A stretch of DNA of 5,008 nt, taken from JBHIDJ01 sp046760105. GTDB lineage: Bacteria > Pseudomonadota > Gammaproteobacteria > Acidiferrobacterales > SPGG2. Of the stretch, positions 1 through 5,008 are shown in pieces (within the stretch, counting starts at the first letter, position 1; the number at the start of each line of letters is the position of its first letter). The position numbers and the translations under genes are program-made. Location of the stretch: positions 1 through 5,008 of the forward strand of contig JBHIDJ010000197.1 of the NCBI GenBank assembly GCA_046760105.1, read 5' to 3'. Below the pieces are notes generated by a model that did no database searches, had not been told where the DNA came from, and was given only the letters and a program-made list of their open reading frames with translations.

Positions 1-195
1 AGCCGCCGCGAGACACTCGGGACAGCGGCCCCAGTAGACCACCTCGGCCTCATCGGCGGACACATCATTGTAACCTTCTACATCCGCTTTGGCGGCGAAG
101 TATAGATAACGATGGTTCGCCTGGGATTCACCGGCAAATGCATCTTTTAGGTTTTGTTCGGTGTTGCTGCCTTTCAAGTCCATGATAAGTGCCAT
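1..195 (-). CDS. Rubrerythrin N-terminal segment running in frame into a Fur/PerR-like C-terminal tail (partial at left edge)
   Basis: The - strand reads 65 open codons from ATG at 195 to the window edge. Residues 6-46 (DLKGSNTEQNLKDAF, then AGESQANHRYLYFAAKADVE and GYNDVS) match the first helix of rubrerythrin, the di-iron peroxidase that reduces hydrogen peroxide in the cytoplasm. E23 in GES corresponds to the first iron-ligand Glu of the family (E20 in the Desulfovibrio protein). From about residue 47 the expected second helix with its E..H ligands is absent. Instead DEAEVVYWGRCPEC follows, which resembles the last strand and C-terminal structural-zinc CxxC (C58, C61) of Fur/PerR repressors. 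If so, the protein lacks most of the di-iron site and cannot be a working rubrerythrin. The start could be the ATG at 195 or the one at 183; 183 gives the more usual MDLKGS beginning. Neither has a clear Shine-Dalgarno. A PerR/Fur-like inverted repeat lies upstream. The rubrerythrin identity is secure; the Fur-like tail is from remembered family patterns and less certain. Confidence 0.72.
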   Translation of the reverse strand, partial: MALIMDLKGSNTEQNLKDAFAGESQANHRYLYFAAKADVEGYNDVSADEAEVVYWGRCPECLAAA

Positions 196-236
196 CGTAA
201 GTTATTGATAGTTTTATTTAAATTCCAGATACTGCC

Positions 237-257
237 GATTTAGAACAATTCTAAATC
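237..257. promoter_or_regulatory. Perfect 9-3-9 inverted repeat, candidate PerR/Fur-type operator
   Basis: The arms GATTTAGAA (237-245) and TTCTAAATC (249-257) are perfect reverse complements around the 3-nt spacer CAA. The central 15-mer at 240-254 agrees with the PerR box TTATAATnATTATAA at 11 of 14 defined positions; it is a poorer match to the E. coli Fur box. It lies about 42 nt upstream of the 195 start of the rubrerythrin-like gene, a gene type commonly controlled by PerR or Fur. On the - strand a weak promoter can be drawn with TTAGAA (254-249) as -35 and TATCTG (231-226) as -10, 17 nt apart. That would place the -35 inside the repeat, as expected for repression. The repeat is seen directly; which regulator binds it is inference. 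Confidence 0.6.
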
Positions 258-387
258 TACAGCCGGCGCGGTGTCAACATATGGTAAAACTCGCGCGCTA
301 GACCGATCTTGTTTGGCACTACGCTGTCGCTTTGCCGCTGCCGGATCGATGGTGGAGGCGCGCCGACAGCCAGTGGAGAAAAAGGAT

Positions 388-416
388 TTGGCGAACCAGT
401 GTATCTCAACTAATAT
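388..416 (+). promoter_or_regulatory. Candidate sigma-70 promoter for the pilB operon
   Basis: TTGGCG (388-393) and TAATAT (411-416) are separated by exactly 17 nt and match the -35 and -10 consensus at four of six bases each. Transcription would start near 423, giving a leader of about 73 nt before the pilB ATG. No better-matching element was seen in the intergenic region, but this is consensus matching only. Confidence 0.35.
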
Positions 417-424
417 CTTAAAGA

Positions 425-442
425 GGCGGCTATGGGGCCGCC
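425..442 (+). other. GC-rich stem-loop in the presumed pilB leader
   Basis: GGCGGC (425-430) pairs perfectly with GCCGCC (437-442) around the 6-nt loop TATGGG. No T-run follows directly, so it does not look like an intrinsic terminator. It would sit at the very 5' end of the transcript if the promoter at 388-416 is right, where such a hairpin could protect the RNA. A function is not shown by the sequence. Confidence 0.35.
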
Positions 443-445
443 GTG

Positions 446-458
446 AACAATTATTGTT
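446..458. repeat. 13-bp perfect palindrome AACAAT-T-ATTGTT in the pilB leader
   Basis: AACAAT (446-451) and ATTGTT (453-458) are reverse complements around one base. The 8-mer GAACAATT at 445-452 also occurs at 243-250 in the centre of the PerR/Fur-like repeat. The site lies about 38 nt upstream of the pilB ATG. It may be a weak protein-binding site or chance; short AT-rich palindromes are common. Confidence 0.25.
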
Positions 459-495
459 TGCCTATAACGCGAATCCTTTTTCAAATCAAACAACT

Positions 496-2211
496 ATGGC
501 AACCCCGAACACGGCAACGAGTATAGGCGGCTTGGCGCTACGGCTTGTGCGCGACAATCTGTTGAGCACAGGCGACGCCGAGCGAATTCAATCCGAAGCC
601 ACCGCGCAGAAGGTACCCTTCGTTACGCAGTTAGTCCAAAGCAAAAAGCTGGACAGTGCGACTGTTGCCAAGGTCGCCTCCGATGAGTTCGGCGTCCCCC
701 TATTTGACATTTCCGCGCTTGACCTCGAGGTGGCCCCAGTCAAGCTCTTAAGCGAAAAGATCATGGGGCGACACCGCGTGCTACCGCTTTATAAGCGTGG
801 GACGCGGCTTTTTGTCGCCATCGCCGATCCGACCAATATACAGGCGCTCGACGAAGTCAAGTTCCACACCGGGCTCGGCACCGACCCGATCCTGGTCGAA
901 GAGGCCAAGCTCTCGGAAGCCATCGATAAAGTTATGGAGGCGAGTGACACAACGCTCTCCGATCTCGCCGATGACGACAGCCTAGATAACTTGGAAATCT
1001 TGGCCGATGAGGACGATAAACCCTCGGGCAATGACGAGGAAGGTGTTAACGACACGCCAATTGTAAAGTTTGTCAACAAGGTTCTCATGGACGCGATCAA
1101 TCGCGGGGCATCAGATATTCACATTGAGCCTTATGAGAGGACCTACCGTGTGCGTTATCGTCAGGATGGGGTTTTGCACGAAGTCGCTTCACCGCCGCTA
1201 GCACTGTCAGGCCGAATCGGTGCGCGCATCAAGATTCTTTCCAAGCTCGATATCGCTGAACGCCGTGTCCCGCAGGACGGTCGTATCAAGATGCGGATCT
1301 CGCGGAATCGCGCCATCGATTTTCGTGTCAGCACTTTACCCACGCTCTACGGTGAGAAGATCGTTTTGCGTATATTAGATCCTACGTCGGCGACGCTTGG
1401 GATAGGTAAGCTTGGTTTTGAGGAATACCAGAAGGAAGTCTTTATTGAAGCGATTCATCGCCCGCAAGGGATGGTCCTGGTTACGGGTCCAACGGGAAGC
1501 GGTAAGACGGTCACGTTGTATACGGCGTTGAACATCCTTAATACGCCTGATCGCAACATCTCCACCGCTGAGGATCCGGTCGAAATCAATGTCGCCGGTA
1601 TAAACCAAGTCAATATCAACGAAAAGGCCAACCTCGTCTTTGCCTCGGCACTACGGGCGTTCCTGCGTCAGGACCCAGATATCATCATGGTCGGTGAGAT
1701 CCGCGATCTCGAGACAGCGGAGATCGGGATTAAAGCCGCACAGACCGGGCACCTTGTATTGTCAACCCTGCACACGAACGACGCCCCTTCGACGCTAACG
1801 CGTTTGCTCAATATGGGCGTTGCGGCGTTCAATATCGCCTCTTCGGTGCACCTCGTCATTGCCCAACGCCTCACACGCCGCTTATGCGAGGGCTGCAAGA
1901 AACCGCTGGACGTCCCAGAACCGGCGCTCCTCAAGGCCGGCTACAAGAAGGAGGAGCTCGCGGGACTTACCGTGTACGCGCCGGTCGGCTGCGACGGGTG
2001 CAGCGAAGGATATAAAGGCCGCGTCGGCGTTTATCAAGTTATGCCTATATCCGAGGCAACCGGCAATATCATTATGCGCGGTGGCAATCAACTCGATATC
2101 GAAGCACAGGTAAAGAAAGAGGGCGTGTTTGATCTGCGCTCAGCTGGTCTTCACAAGGTGCGTGAGGGTGTCACCAGCCTCGAAGAGGTAGAACGGGTAA
2201 CCAATCAATAG
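496..2211 (+). CDS. pilB: Type IV pilus assembly (extension) ATPase PilB
   Basis: This cytoplasmic hexameric ATPase of the GspE/PulE family drives pilin polymerisation by acting on the platform protein PilC. From the ATG at 496 it has 571 residues, the usual PilB length. Residues about 10-150 form the N-terminal GspE/MshE-type domain (FGVPLFDISALD at 65-76), followed by an acidic linker (about 151-185). The ATPase core has Walker A GPTGSGKT (331-338), the Asp box AEDPVE (358-363), Walker B with DPDIIMVGEIRD (393-404) and the His box TGHLVLSTLHTNDA (417-430). Two CxxC pairs (C464/C467 and C499/C502) form the tetracysteine zinc site typical of PilB/GspE, which the retraction ATPase PilT lacks. 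The frame is open upstream to GTG 271, but those extra 75 residues are not PilB-like; MATPNTATSIGGLALRLV is a normal PilB beginning. The 496 ATG has no clear Shine-Dalgarno. The stop lies 2 nt before pilC. Confidence 0.96.
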   Translation: MATPNTATSIGGLALRLVRDNLLSTGDAERIQSEATAQKVPFVTQLVQSKKLDSATVAKVASDEFGVPLFDISALDLEVAPVKLLSEKIMGRHRVLPLYKRGTRLFVAIADPTNIQALDEVKFHTGLGTDPILVEEAKLSEAIDKVMEASDTTLSDLADDDSLDNLEILADEDDKPSGNDEEGVNDTPIVKFVNKVLMDAINRGASDIHIEPYERTYRVRYRQDGVLHEVASPPLALSGRIGARIKILSKLDIAERRVPQDGRIKMRISRNRAIDFRVSTLPTLYGEKIVLRILDPTSATLGIGKLGFEEYQKEVFIEAIHRPQGMVLVTGPTGSGKTVTLYTALNILNTPDRNISTAEDPVEINVAGINQVNINEKANLVFASALRAFLRQDPDIIMVGEIRDLETAEIGIKAAQTGHLVLSTLHTNDAPSTLTRLLNMGVAAFNIASSVHLVIAQRLTRRLCEGCKKPLDVPEPALLKAGYKKEELAGLTVYAPVGCDGCSEGYKGRVGVYQVMPISEATGNIIMRGGNQLDIEAQVKKEGVFDLRSAGLHKVREGVTSLEEVERVTNQ

Positions 2212-2213
2212 CT

Positions 2214-3440
2214 ATGGCACAGGCAGCTGCGAAGAAACCGAAGCTCGACACCTTTACATGGGAAGGGGTCGACAAGAAGGGAAAGAAGATCAAAGGCGAA
2301 ATGGACGCGGCGAGCGTGGCATTCGTCAATGCGATGCTGCGCCGTCAGGGCATTAACCCGGTAAAAGTCAGCAAGCGTGCTAAGCCCCTTTTTTCGGTCA
2401 AGAAGAAGATAACGCCGAGAGACGTGTCGGTATTTACGCGCCAGTTGGCAACTATGATCACCGCCGGTATACCCGTCGCGCAGGCCTTTGACATCGCTGG
2501 AAAGGGGCATGAAAACCCCAGCATGCGCGAACTCGTGGGCGCCGTCAAACAGGACATCGAGTCAGGTACTAGCATGACCGAAGCGCTCAGCAAGCACCCG
2601 CTGTATTTTGATGAGCTCTATTGCAACCTGGTCGCCGCGGGCGAAGCGGCCGGTATCCTCGATACGATCCTCGATAAGCTCGCCACCTACAAAGAAAAGA
2701 TCGAGTCTCTCAAAAGTAAAATCAAATCGGCCCTGTTCTATCCGACTGCGGTCATTGTGGTTGCGTTTATTATCACCGCCGTGTTGATGATCTTCGTCAT
2801 CCCGCAATTCGAAAGCCTGTTCAAGGGGTTTGGTGCAGACCTGCCAGCCTTCACCCAGCTAGTCATAAACATATCCAAAACATTCCAAGAGTGGTGGTAC
2901 CTTATCTTTGGCGTCATCATAGGTTCGGTAATGTTCTTCTCTTACTCGTACAAGCGATCGACCCGGATGCAGCACACCCTGGACCGTCTGCTTCTACGAG
3001 CGCCTGTCATTGGCGAAATCGTCAGAAAGGCAACCATTGCCCGCTTTTCGCGCACGCTCGCCACCATGTTTGCGGCTGGGGTACCACTGGTTGAGGCGTT
3101 GGATTCGGTAGCAGGTGCCTCGGGCAACCGCGTCTATTTCGAAGCGACGATGGACATCAAGGCTGATGTCACCACCGGTACACAGCTGCAAGCGGCGATG
3201 GGCGCAACTCAGCTGTTTCCCAACATGGTCGTACAGATGGTCGCTATTGGTGAGGAATCAGGTGAGCTCGACACTATGTTGAGTAAGGTGGCGGATATCT
3301 ATGAACAAGAAGTGGATGACGCCGTCGCCGGATTAGCCAGTCTGCTCGAACCGATCATTATGGCGTTTCTGGGCATCGTCATCGGCGGCCTGGTTATCGC
3401 CATGTACCTGCCTATCTTCAAGATCGCTGCCACCGTCTAG
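2214..3440 (+). CDS. pilC: Type IV pilus inner-membrane platform protein PilC
   Basis: PilC is the polytopic inner-membrane protein of the GspF family that couples the PilB and PilT motors to pilin assembly and disassembly. The 408 residues are the expected length. The protein opens with FTWEGVDKKGKKIKGEM (14-30), the usual PilC/GspF N-terminal motif. Two copies of the T2SSF domain follow, each starting with a near-identical helix: FTRQLATMITAGIPVAQAFD (74-93) and FSRTLATMFAAGVPLVEALD (278-297). Hydrophobic membrane segments lie near 178-198, 226-245 and 378-400. The EAAG and GEESGEL signatures (143-147, 346-352) are present in the respective copies. The ATG lies 2 nt after the pilB stop with no good Shine-Dalgarno at normal spacing (GAGG at 2185-2188 is about 25 nt away), which suggests translational coupling to pilB. 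No defects are seen. Confidence 0.97.
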   Translation: MAQAAAKKPKLDTFTWEGVDKKGKKIKGEMDAASVAFVNAMLRRQGINPVKVSKRAKPLFSVKKKITPRDVSVFTRQLATMITAGIPVAQAFDIAGKGHENPSMRELVGAVKQDIESGTSMTEALSKHPLYFDELYCNLVAAGEAAGILDTILDKLATYKEKIESLKSKIKSALFYPTAVIVVAFIITAVLMIFVIPQFESLFKGFGADLPAFTQLVINISKTFQEWWYLIFGVIIGSVMFFSYSYKRSTRMQHTLDRLLLRAPVIGEIVRKATIARFSRTLATMFAAGVPLVEALDSVAGASGNRVYFEATMDIKADVTTGTQLQAAMGATQLFPNMVVQMVAIGEESGELDTMLSKVADIYEQEVDDAVAGLASLLEPIIMAFLGIVIGGLVIAMYLPIFKIAATV

Positions 3441-3453
3441 TGTTCCCGCCAGT

Positions 3454-3477
3454 CGCTGCCTCGGCTAACCAGCAGCG
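3454..3477 (+). other. Stem-loop in the pilC-pilD gap
   Basis: CGCTGC (3454-3459) pairs with GCAGCG (3472-3477) around a 12-nt loop within the 54-nt pilC-pilD spacer. The left arm belongs to the 8-mer TCGCTGCC (3453-3460), which also occurs at 3424-3431 inside the end of pilC, so the right arm has two possible partners. There is no T-run, so it is not a convincing terminator. It may be an RNA-processing or stability element, or chance. Confidence 0.25.
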
Positions 3478-3494
3478 GTATAAGTTCGTTTCCG

Positions 3495-4385
3495 ATGAAC
3501 GCCGTTAAACTTTGGCTCGACATCAACCCGGGATTTTTGTTCTTTGTCACTGGTGTATTGGGGCTGGTCGTCGGCAGCTTCCTCAATGTGGTGATTTACC
3601 GCCTACCACTGATGCTGGAACGAGACTGGGTGCGCCATTGTCGGGAGTTGACCAGTGCTGATCACCCAGATACCGACACCCAAGAAGCGTTCAACCTGGT
3701 TGCACCGCGCTCGCGCTGTCCGCACTGTGGGCACGCCATAACCGCATTCGAAAACATCCCGATACTTAGCTTTATCTGGTTGAAGGGCAAGTGCTCCGCC
3801 TGCGGACAAGCTATATCGTGGCGCTATCCCATTGTCGAGCTTCTGACCGCCGTCCTGTCTATCGTGGTCGTGTGGCATTTCAGCTTCTCGCTGGCCGGCC
3901 TCGCTGCGCTGGGGCTCACTTGGGCTCTGATCGCACTTGCCGTGATCGACCTGGACCATCAGATCCTACCGGACGCCATCACGTTGCCACTCATATGGGC
4001 AGGACTGATAGTGAATCTGTATCCTCATCCGCTGTTTGCACCGTTAGGAAGCGCGGTCATAGGAGCAGTGGCCGGCTATGTGTCGCTATGGCTAGTGTTT
4101 CACGCGTTCAAGCTGCTTACGGGAAAAGAAGGGATGGGCTATGGAGATTTCAAGTTGTTTGCGGCATTCGGGGCATGGCTTGGCTGGCAGAGCCTACCAT
4201 TGATCATCCTGCTCGCGTCCATTGTCGGTGCGGTGGTGGGCGTGGGTACTATTATCGCCTTAGGCCGTGACCGCCGTTTACCGATTCCATTTGGGCCGTT
4301 CCTATGCGCCGCGGCATGGATCGCCCTGCTTTGGGGTAATGAGATAACTCGCTTCTATCTACAATTTGCGCGGCTCACGGTGTGA
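3495..4385 (+). CDS. pilD: Prepilin leader peptidase / N-methyltransferase PilD
   Basis: This inner-membrane GxGD aspartic protease cleaves the leader peptide of type IV prepilins and often type II secretion pseudopilins, then N-methylates the new N-terminal residue. The 296 residues match the bifunctional enzyme. The N-terminal membrane segment (about 14-36) contains GLVVGSFLNVVIYRLP, followed by MLERDW (40-45), both diagnostic. The cytoplasmic loop has two CxxC pairs, CPHC (75-78) and CSAC (100-103), which bind zinc and mark the methyltransferase-containing form. The protease aspartates lie in IDLDHQILPD (151-160) and GMGYGDFK (213-220, with D218 in the GxGD motif). Several further hydrophobic segments cover about 112-280. 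The ATG at 3495 gives the expected short lead into the first membrane helix; only a weak purine stretch (GGTATAAG) precedes it. Its last codons overlap coaE, and pilC lies 54 nt upstream. Confidence 0.97.
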   Translation: MNAVKLWLDINPGFLFFVTGVLGLVVGSFLNVVIYRLPLMLERDWVRHCRELTSADHPDTDTQEAFNLVAPRSRCPHCGHAITAFENIPILSFIWLKGKCSACGQAISWRYPIVELLTAVLSIVVVWHFSFSLAGLAALGLTWALIALAVIDLDHQILPDAITLPLIWAGLIVNLYPHPLFAPLGSAVIGAVAGYVSLWLVFHAFKLLTGKEGMGYGDFKLFAAFGAWLGWQSLPLIILLASIVGAVVGVGTIIALGRDRRLPIPFGPFLCAAAWIALLWGNEITRFYLQFARLTV

Positions 4386-5008
4386 GCACGTTACAACCGT
4401 CTGCGGTCATGTTACGTATCGGTCTCACAGGAGGTATCGGCAGCGGCAAGTCCACGGCAGCAGACATGTTTGCCAAATGTGGGACGCCGGTGATCGATGC
4501 CGACGAGATTGCGAGACAAGTGGTGGCTCCCGATCAACCCTCGTTTCGCGACATTGTCGAGGTATTCGGCGATGGTATCCTGGACGAAGACGCCAACATC
4601 AATCGTGGCCGATTGCGCGAGCTGGTATTCGACGACCCGAGGCTGCGCGAACGTCTTGAGGCGATCGTTCACCCGCGCGTGCATACCGAAATTCAGAATC
4701 AGTTACAGCGTTTAGATGCACCCTACTGCATCATTGTTATACCGCTTTTGATTGAAGCCGATCAGCGGGATCTCGTCGACCGCGTCCTGGTGATCGACGT
4801 TGCCGAAGAGCTACAAATGCGGCGCGTGACCGAACGCAGCGCGCTCGGTGAAGATGAAATCAGAAAAATCATAGCCGCGCAGCTCGCTCGCGACGAACGC
4901 CTACGCCATGCGGACGATGTGATCTCGAACGACGGCGATCTCAAGCATCTCGAAGCGCAAGTGGCGCGACTACACGAACGTTATCTTTCGCTCGCGGGTG
5001 ACTCGTGA
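4382..5008 (+). CDS. coaE: Dephospho-CoA kinase CoaE
   Basis: This cytoplasmic P-loop kinase phosphorylates the ribose 3'-hydroxyl of dephospho-CoA, the last step of coenzyme A synthesis. From the GTG at 4382 it has 208 residues. Walker A is GGIGSGKS (17-24), followed by VIDADEIARQVV (37-48) with the conserved DAD substrate motif. IVHP (95-98), VIPLLIE (119-125) and the C-terminal AQLARDERLRHADDVISN stretch (166-183) are also family hallmarks. The start is uncertain. GTG 4382 overlaps the pilD stop by 4 nt (GTGA), which favours translational coupling. ATG 4409 gives MLRIGLTGG and 199 residues, closer to family beginnings, but lies 23 nt past the pilD stop with no clear Shine-Dalgarno. The pilD-coaE neighbourhood is widely conserved in Gammaproteobacteria, where genes such as zapD and yacG often follow. 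The stop codon is the last triplet of the window, so the gene is complete. Confidence 0.96.
   Translation: MSTLQPSAVMLRIGLTGGIGSGKSTAADMFAKCGTPVIDADEIARQVVAPDQPSFRDIVEVFGDGILDEDANINRGRLRELVFDDPRLRERLEAIVHPRVHTEIQNQLQRLDAPYCIIVIPLLIEADQRDLVDRVLVIDVAEELQMRRVTERSALGEDEIRKIIAAQLARDERLRHADDVISNDGDLKHLEAQVARLHERYLSLAGDS

Larger units (their letters stand above)
196..495. other. Divergent intergenic region between the rubrerythrin-like gene and pilB
   Basis: These 300 bases separate two divergent genes. The left part (about 196-260) is AT-rich and holds an operator-like inverted repeat serving the - strand gene. The right part holds a candidate pilB promoter, a GC hairpin and a small palindrome. 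The frame leading into pilB stays open from a GTG at 271, but the 75 residues it would add do not resemble any PilB N-terminus and look like non-coding translation. No pilA, RNA gene, transposon end or long repeat is visible here. Confidence 0.7.

Noticed and set aside
314..335. TTGGCAC at 313-319, a possible sigma-54 -24 element for a pilus promoter
   Set aside because: The required GC of the -12 element is not at the correct spacing: positions 327-328 are TC, and the nearby TTTGC at 331-335 is too far away.
425..460. GC hairpin followed by an AT-rich stretch as an intrinsic terminator
   Set aside because: No run of T follows the stem directly; the AT-rich part is a separate palindrome and the hairpin lies in front of pilB, with no + strand gene upstream to terminate.
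1375..1934. Long antisense open frames on the - strand inside pilB
   Set aside because: They mirror the codon pattern of pilB, have low-complexity Arg/Ser-rich translations and no recognisable domains.
496..2211. PilT or GspE (type II secretion) as the identity of the ATPase
   Set aside because: PilT lacks the long N-terminal domain and tetracysteine site seen here, and the immediate pilC and pilD neighbours favour PilB over GspE.
3603..4270. Overlapping frames of 118 (- strand) and 159 (+ strand) codons inside pilD
   Set aside because: pilD is unambiguous and full length here; the alternative frames have no family resemblance and arise from high-GC codon structure.
4366..4715. Alternative + strand frames over the pilD-coaE boundary
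   Set aside because: They give Arg/Cys-rich translations without motifs, whereas the coaE frame carries all the dephospho-CoA kinase signatures.

Overview
The window looks like chromosomal DNA from a gammaproteobacterium (or a close relative) of moderate GC content. It is dominated by the conserved type IV pilus assembly block pilB-pilC-pilD followed by coaE, an order best known from Pseudomonas and many other Gammaproteobacteria. All four genes are on the + strand and tightly packed, with a 2-nt gap for pilB/pilC, 54 nt for pilC/pilD and a 4-nt overlap for pilD/coaE. All four are full length and keep their catalytic and metal-binding motifs. The last base of the window is the last base of the coaE stop codon.

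Layout: positions 1-195 hold, on the - strand, the 5' part of a gene that starts as rubrerythrin and runs off the left edge. Positions 196-495 are a non-coding divergent intergenic region. It contains a perfect 9-3-9 inverted repeat resembling a PerR/Fur operator just upstream of the rubrerythrin start, a plausible sigma-70 promoter facing pilB, and a GC hairpin and small palindrome in the presumed pilB leader. Positions 496-2211 are pilB, 2214-3440 pilC, 3495-4385 pilD and 4382-5008 coaE. pilA is not found next to pilB here, unlike the divergent pilA/pilBCD arrangement of Pseudomonas.

Function: PilB powers pilus extension, PilC is the inner-membrane platform it acts on, and PilD removes prepilin leader peptides and N-methylates the mature pilins. 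CoaE performs the last step of coenzyme A synthesis and appears to share the transcript without a pilus role. The rubrerythrin gene is an unrelated peroxide/iron stress gene, probably under peroxide- or iron-responsive control.

The one real surprise is the left edge. After about 46 good rubrerythrin residues, the reading frame continues without a break into a sequence resembling the C-terminal end of a Fur/PerR repressor (DEAEVVYWGRCPEC). This is either an in-frame deletion between neighbouring rbr and perR-type genes, a real short fusion, or an assembly join. I see no mobile element, CRISPR array, RNA gene or clear new system elsewhere in the window.
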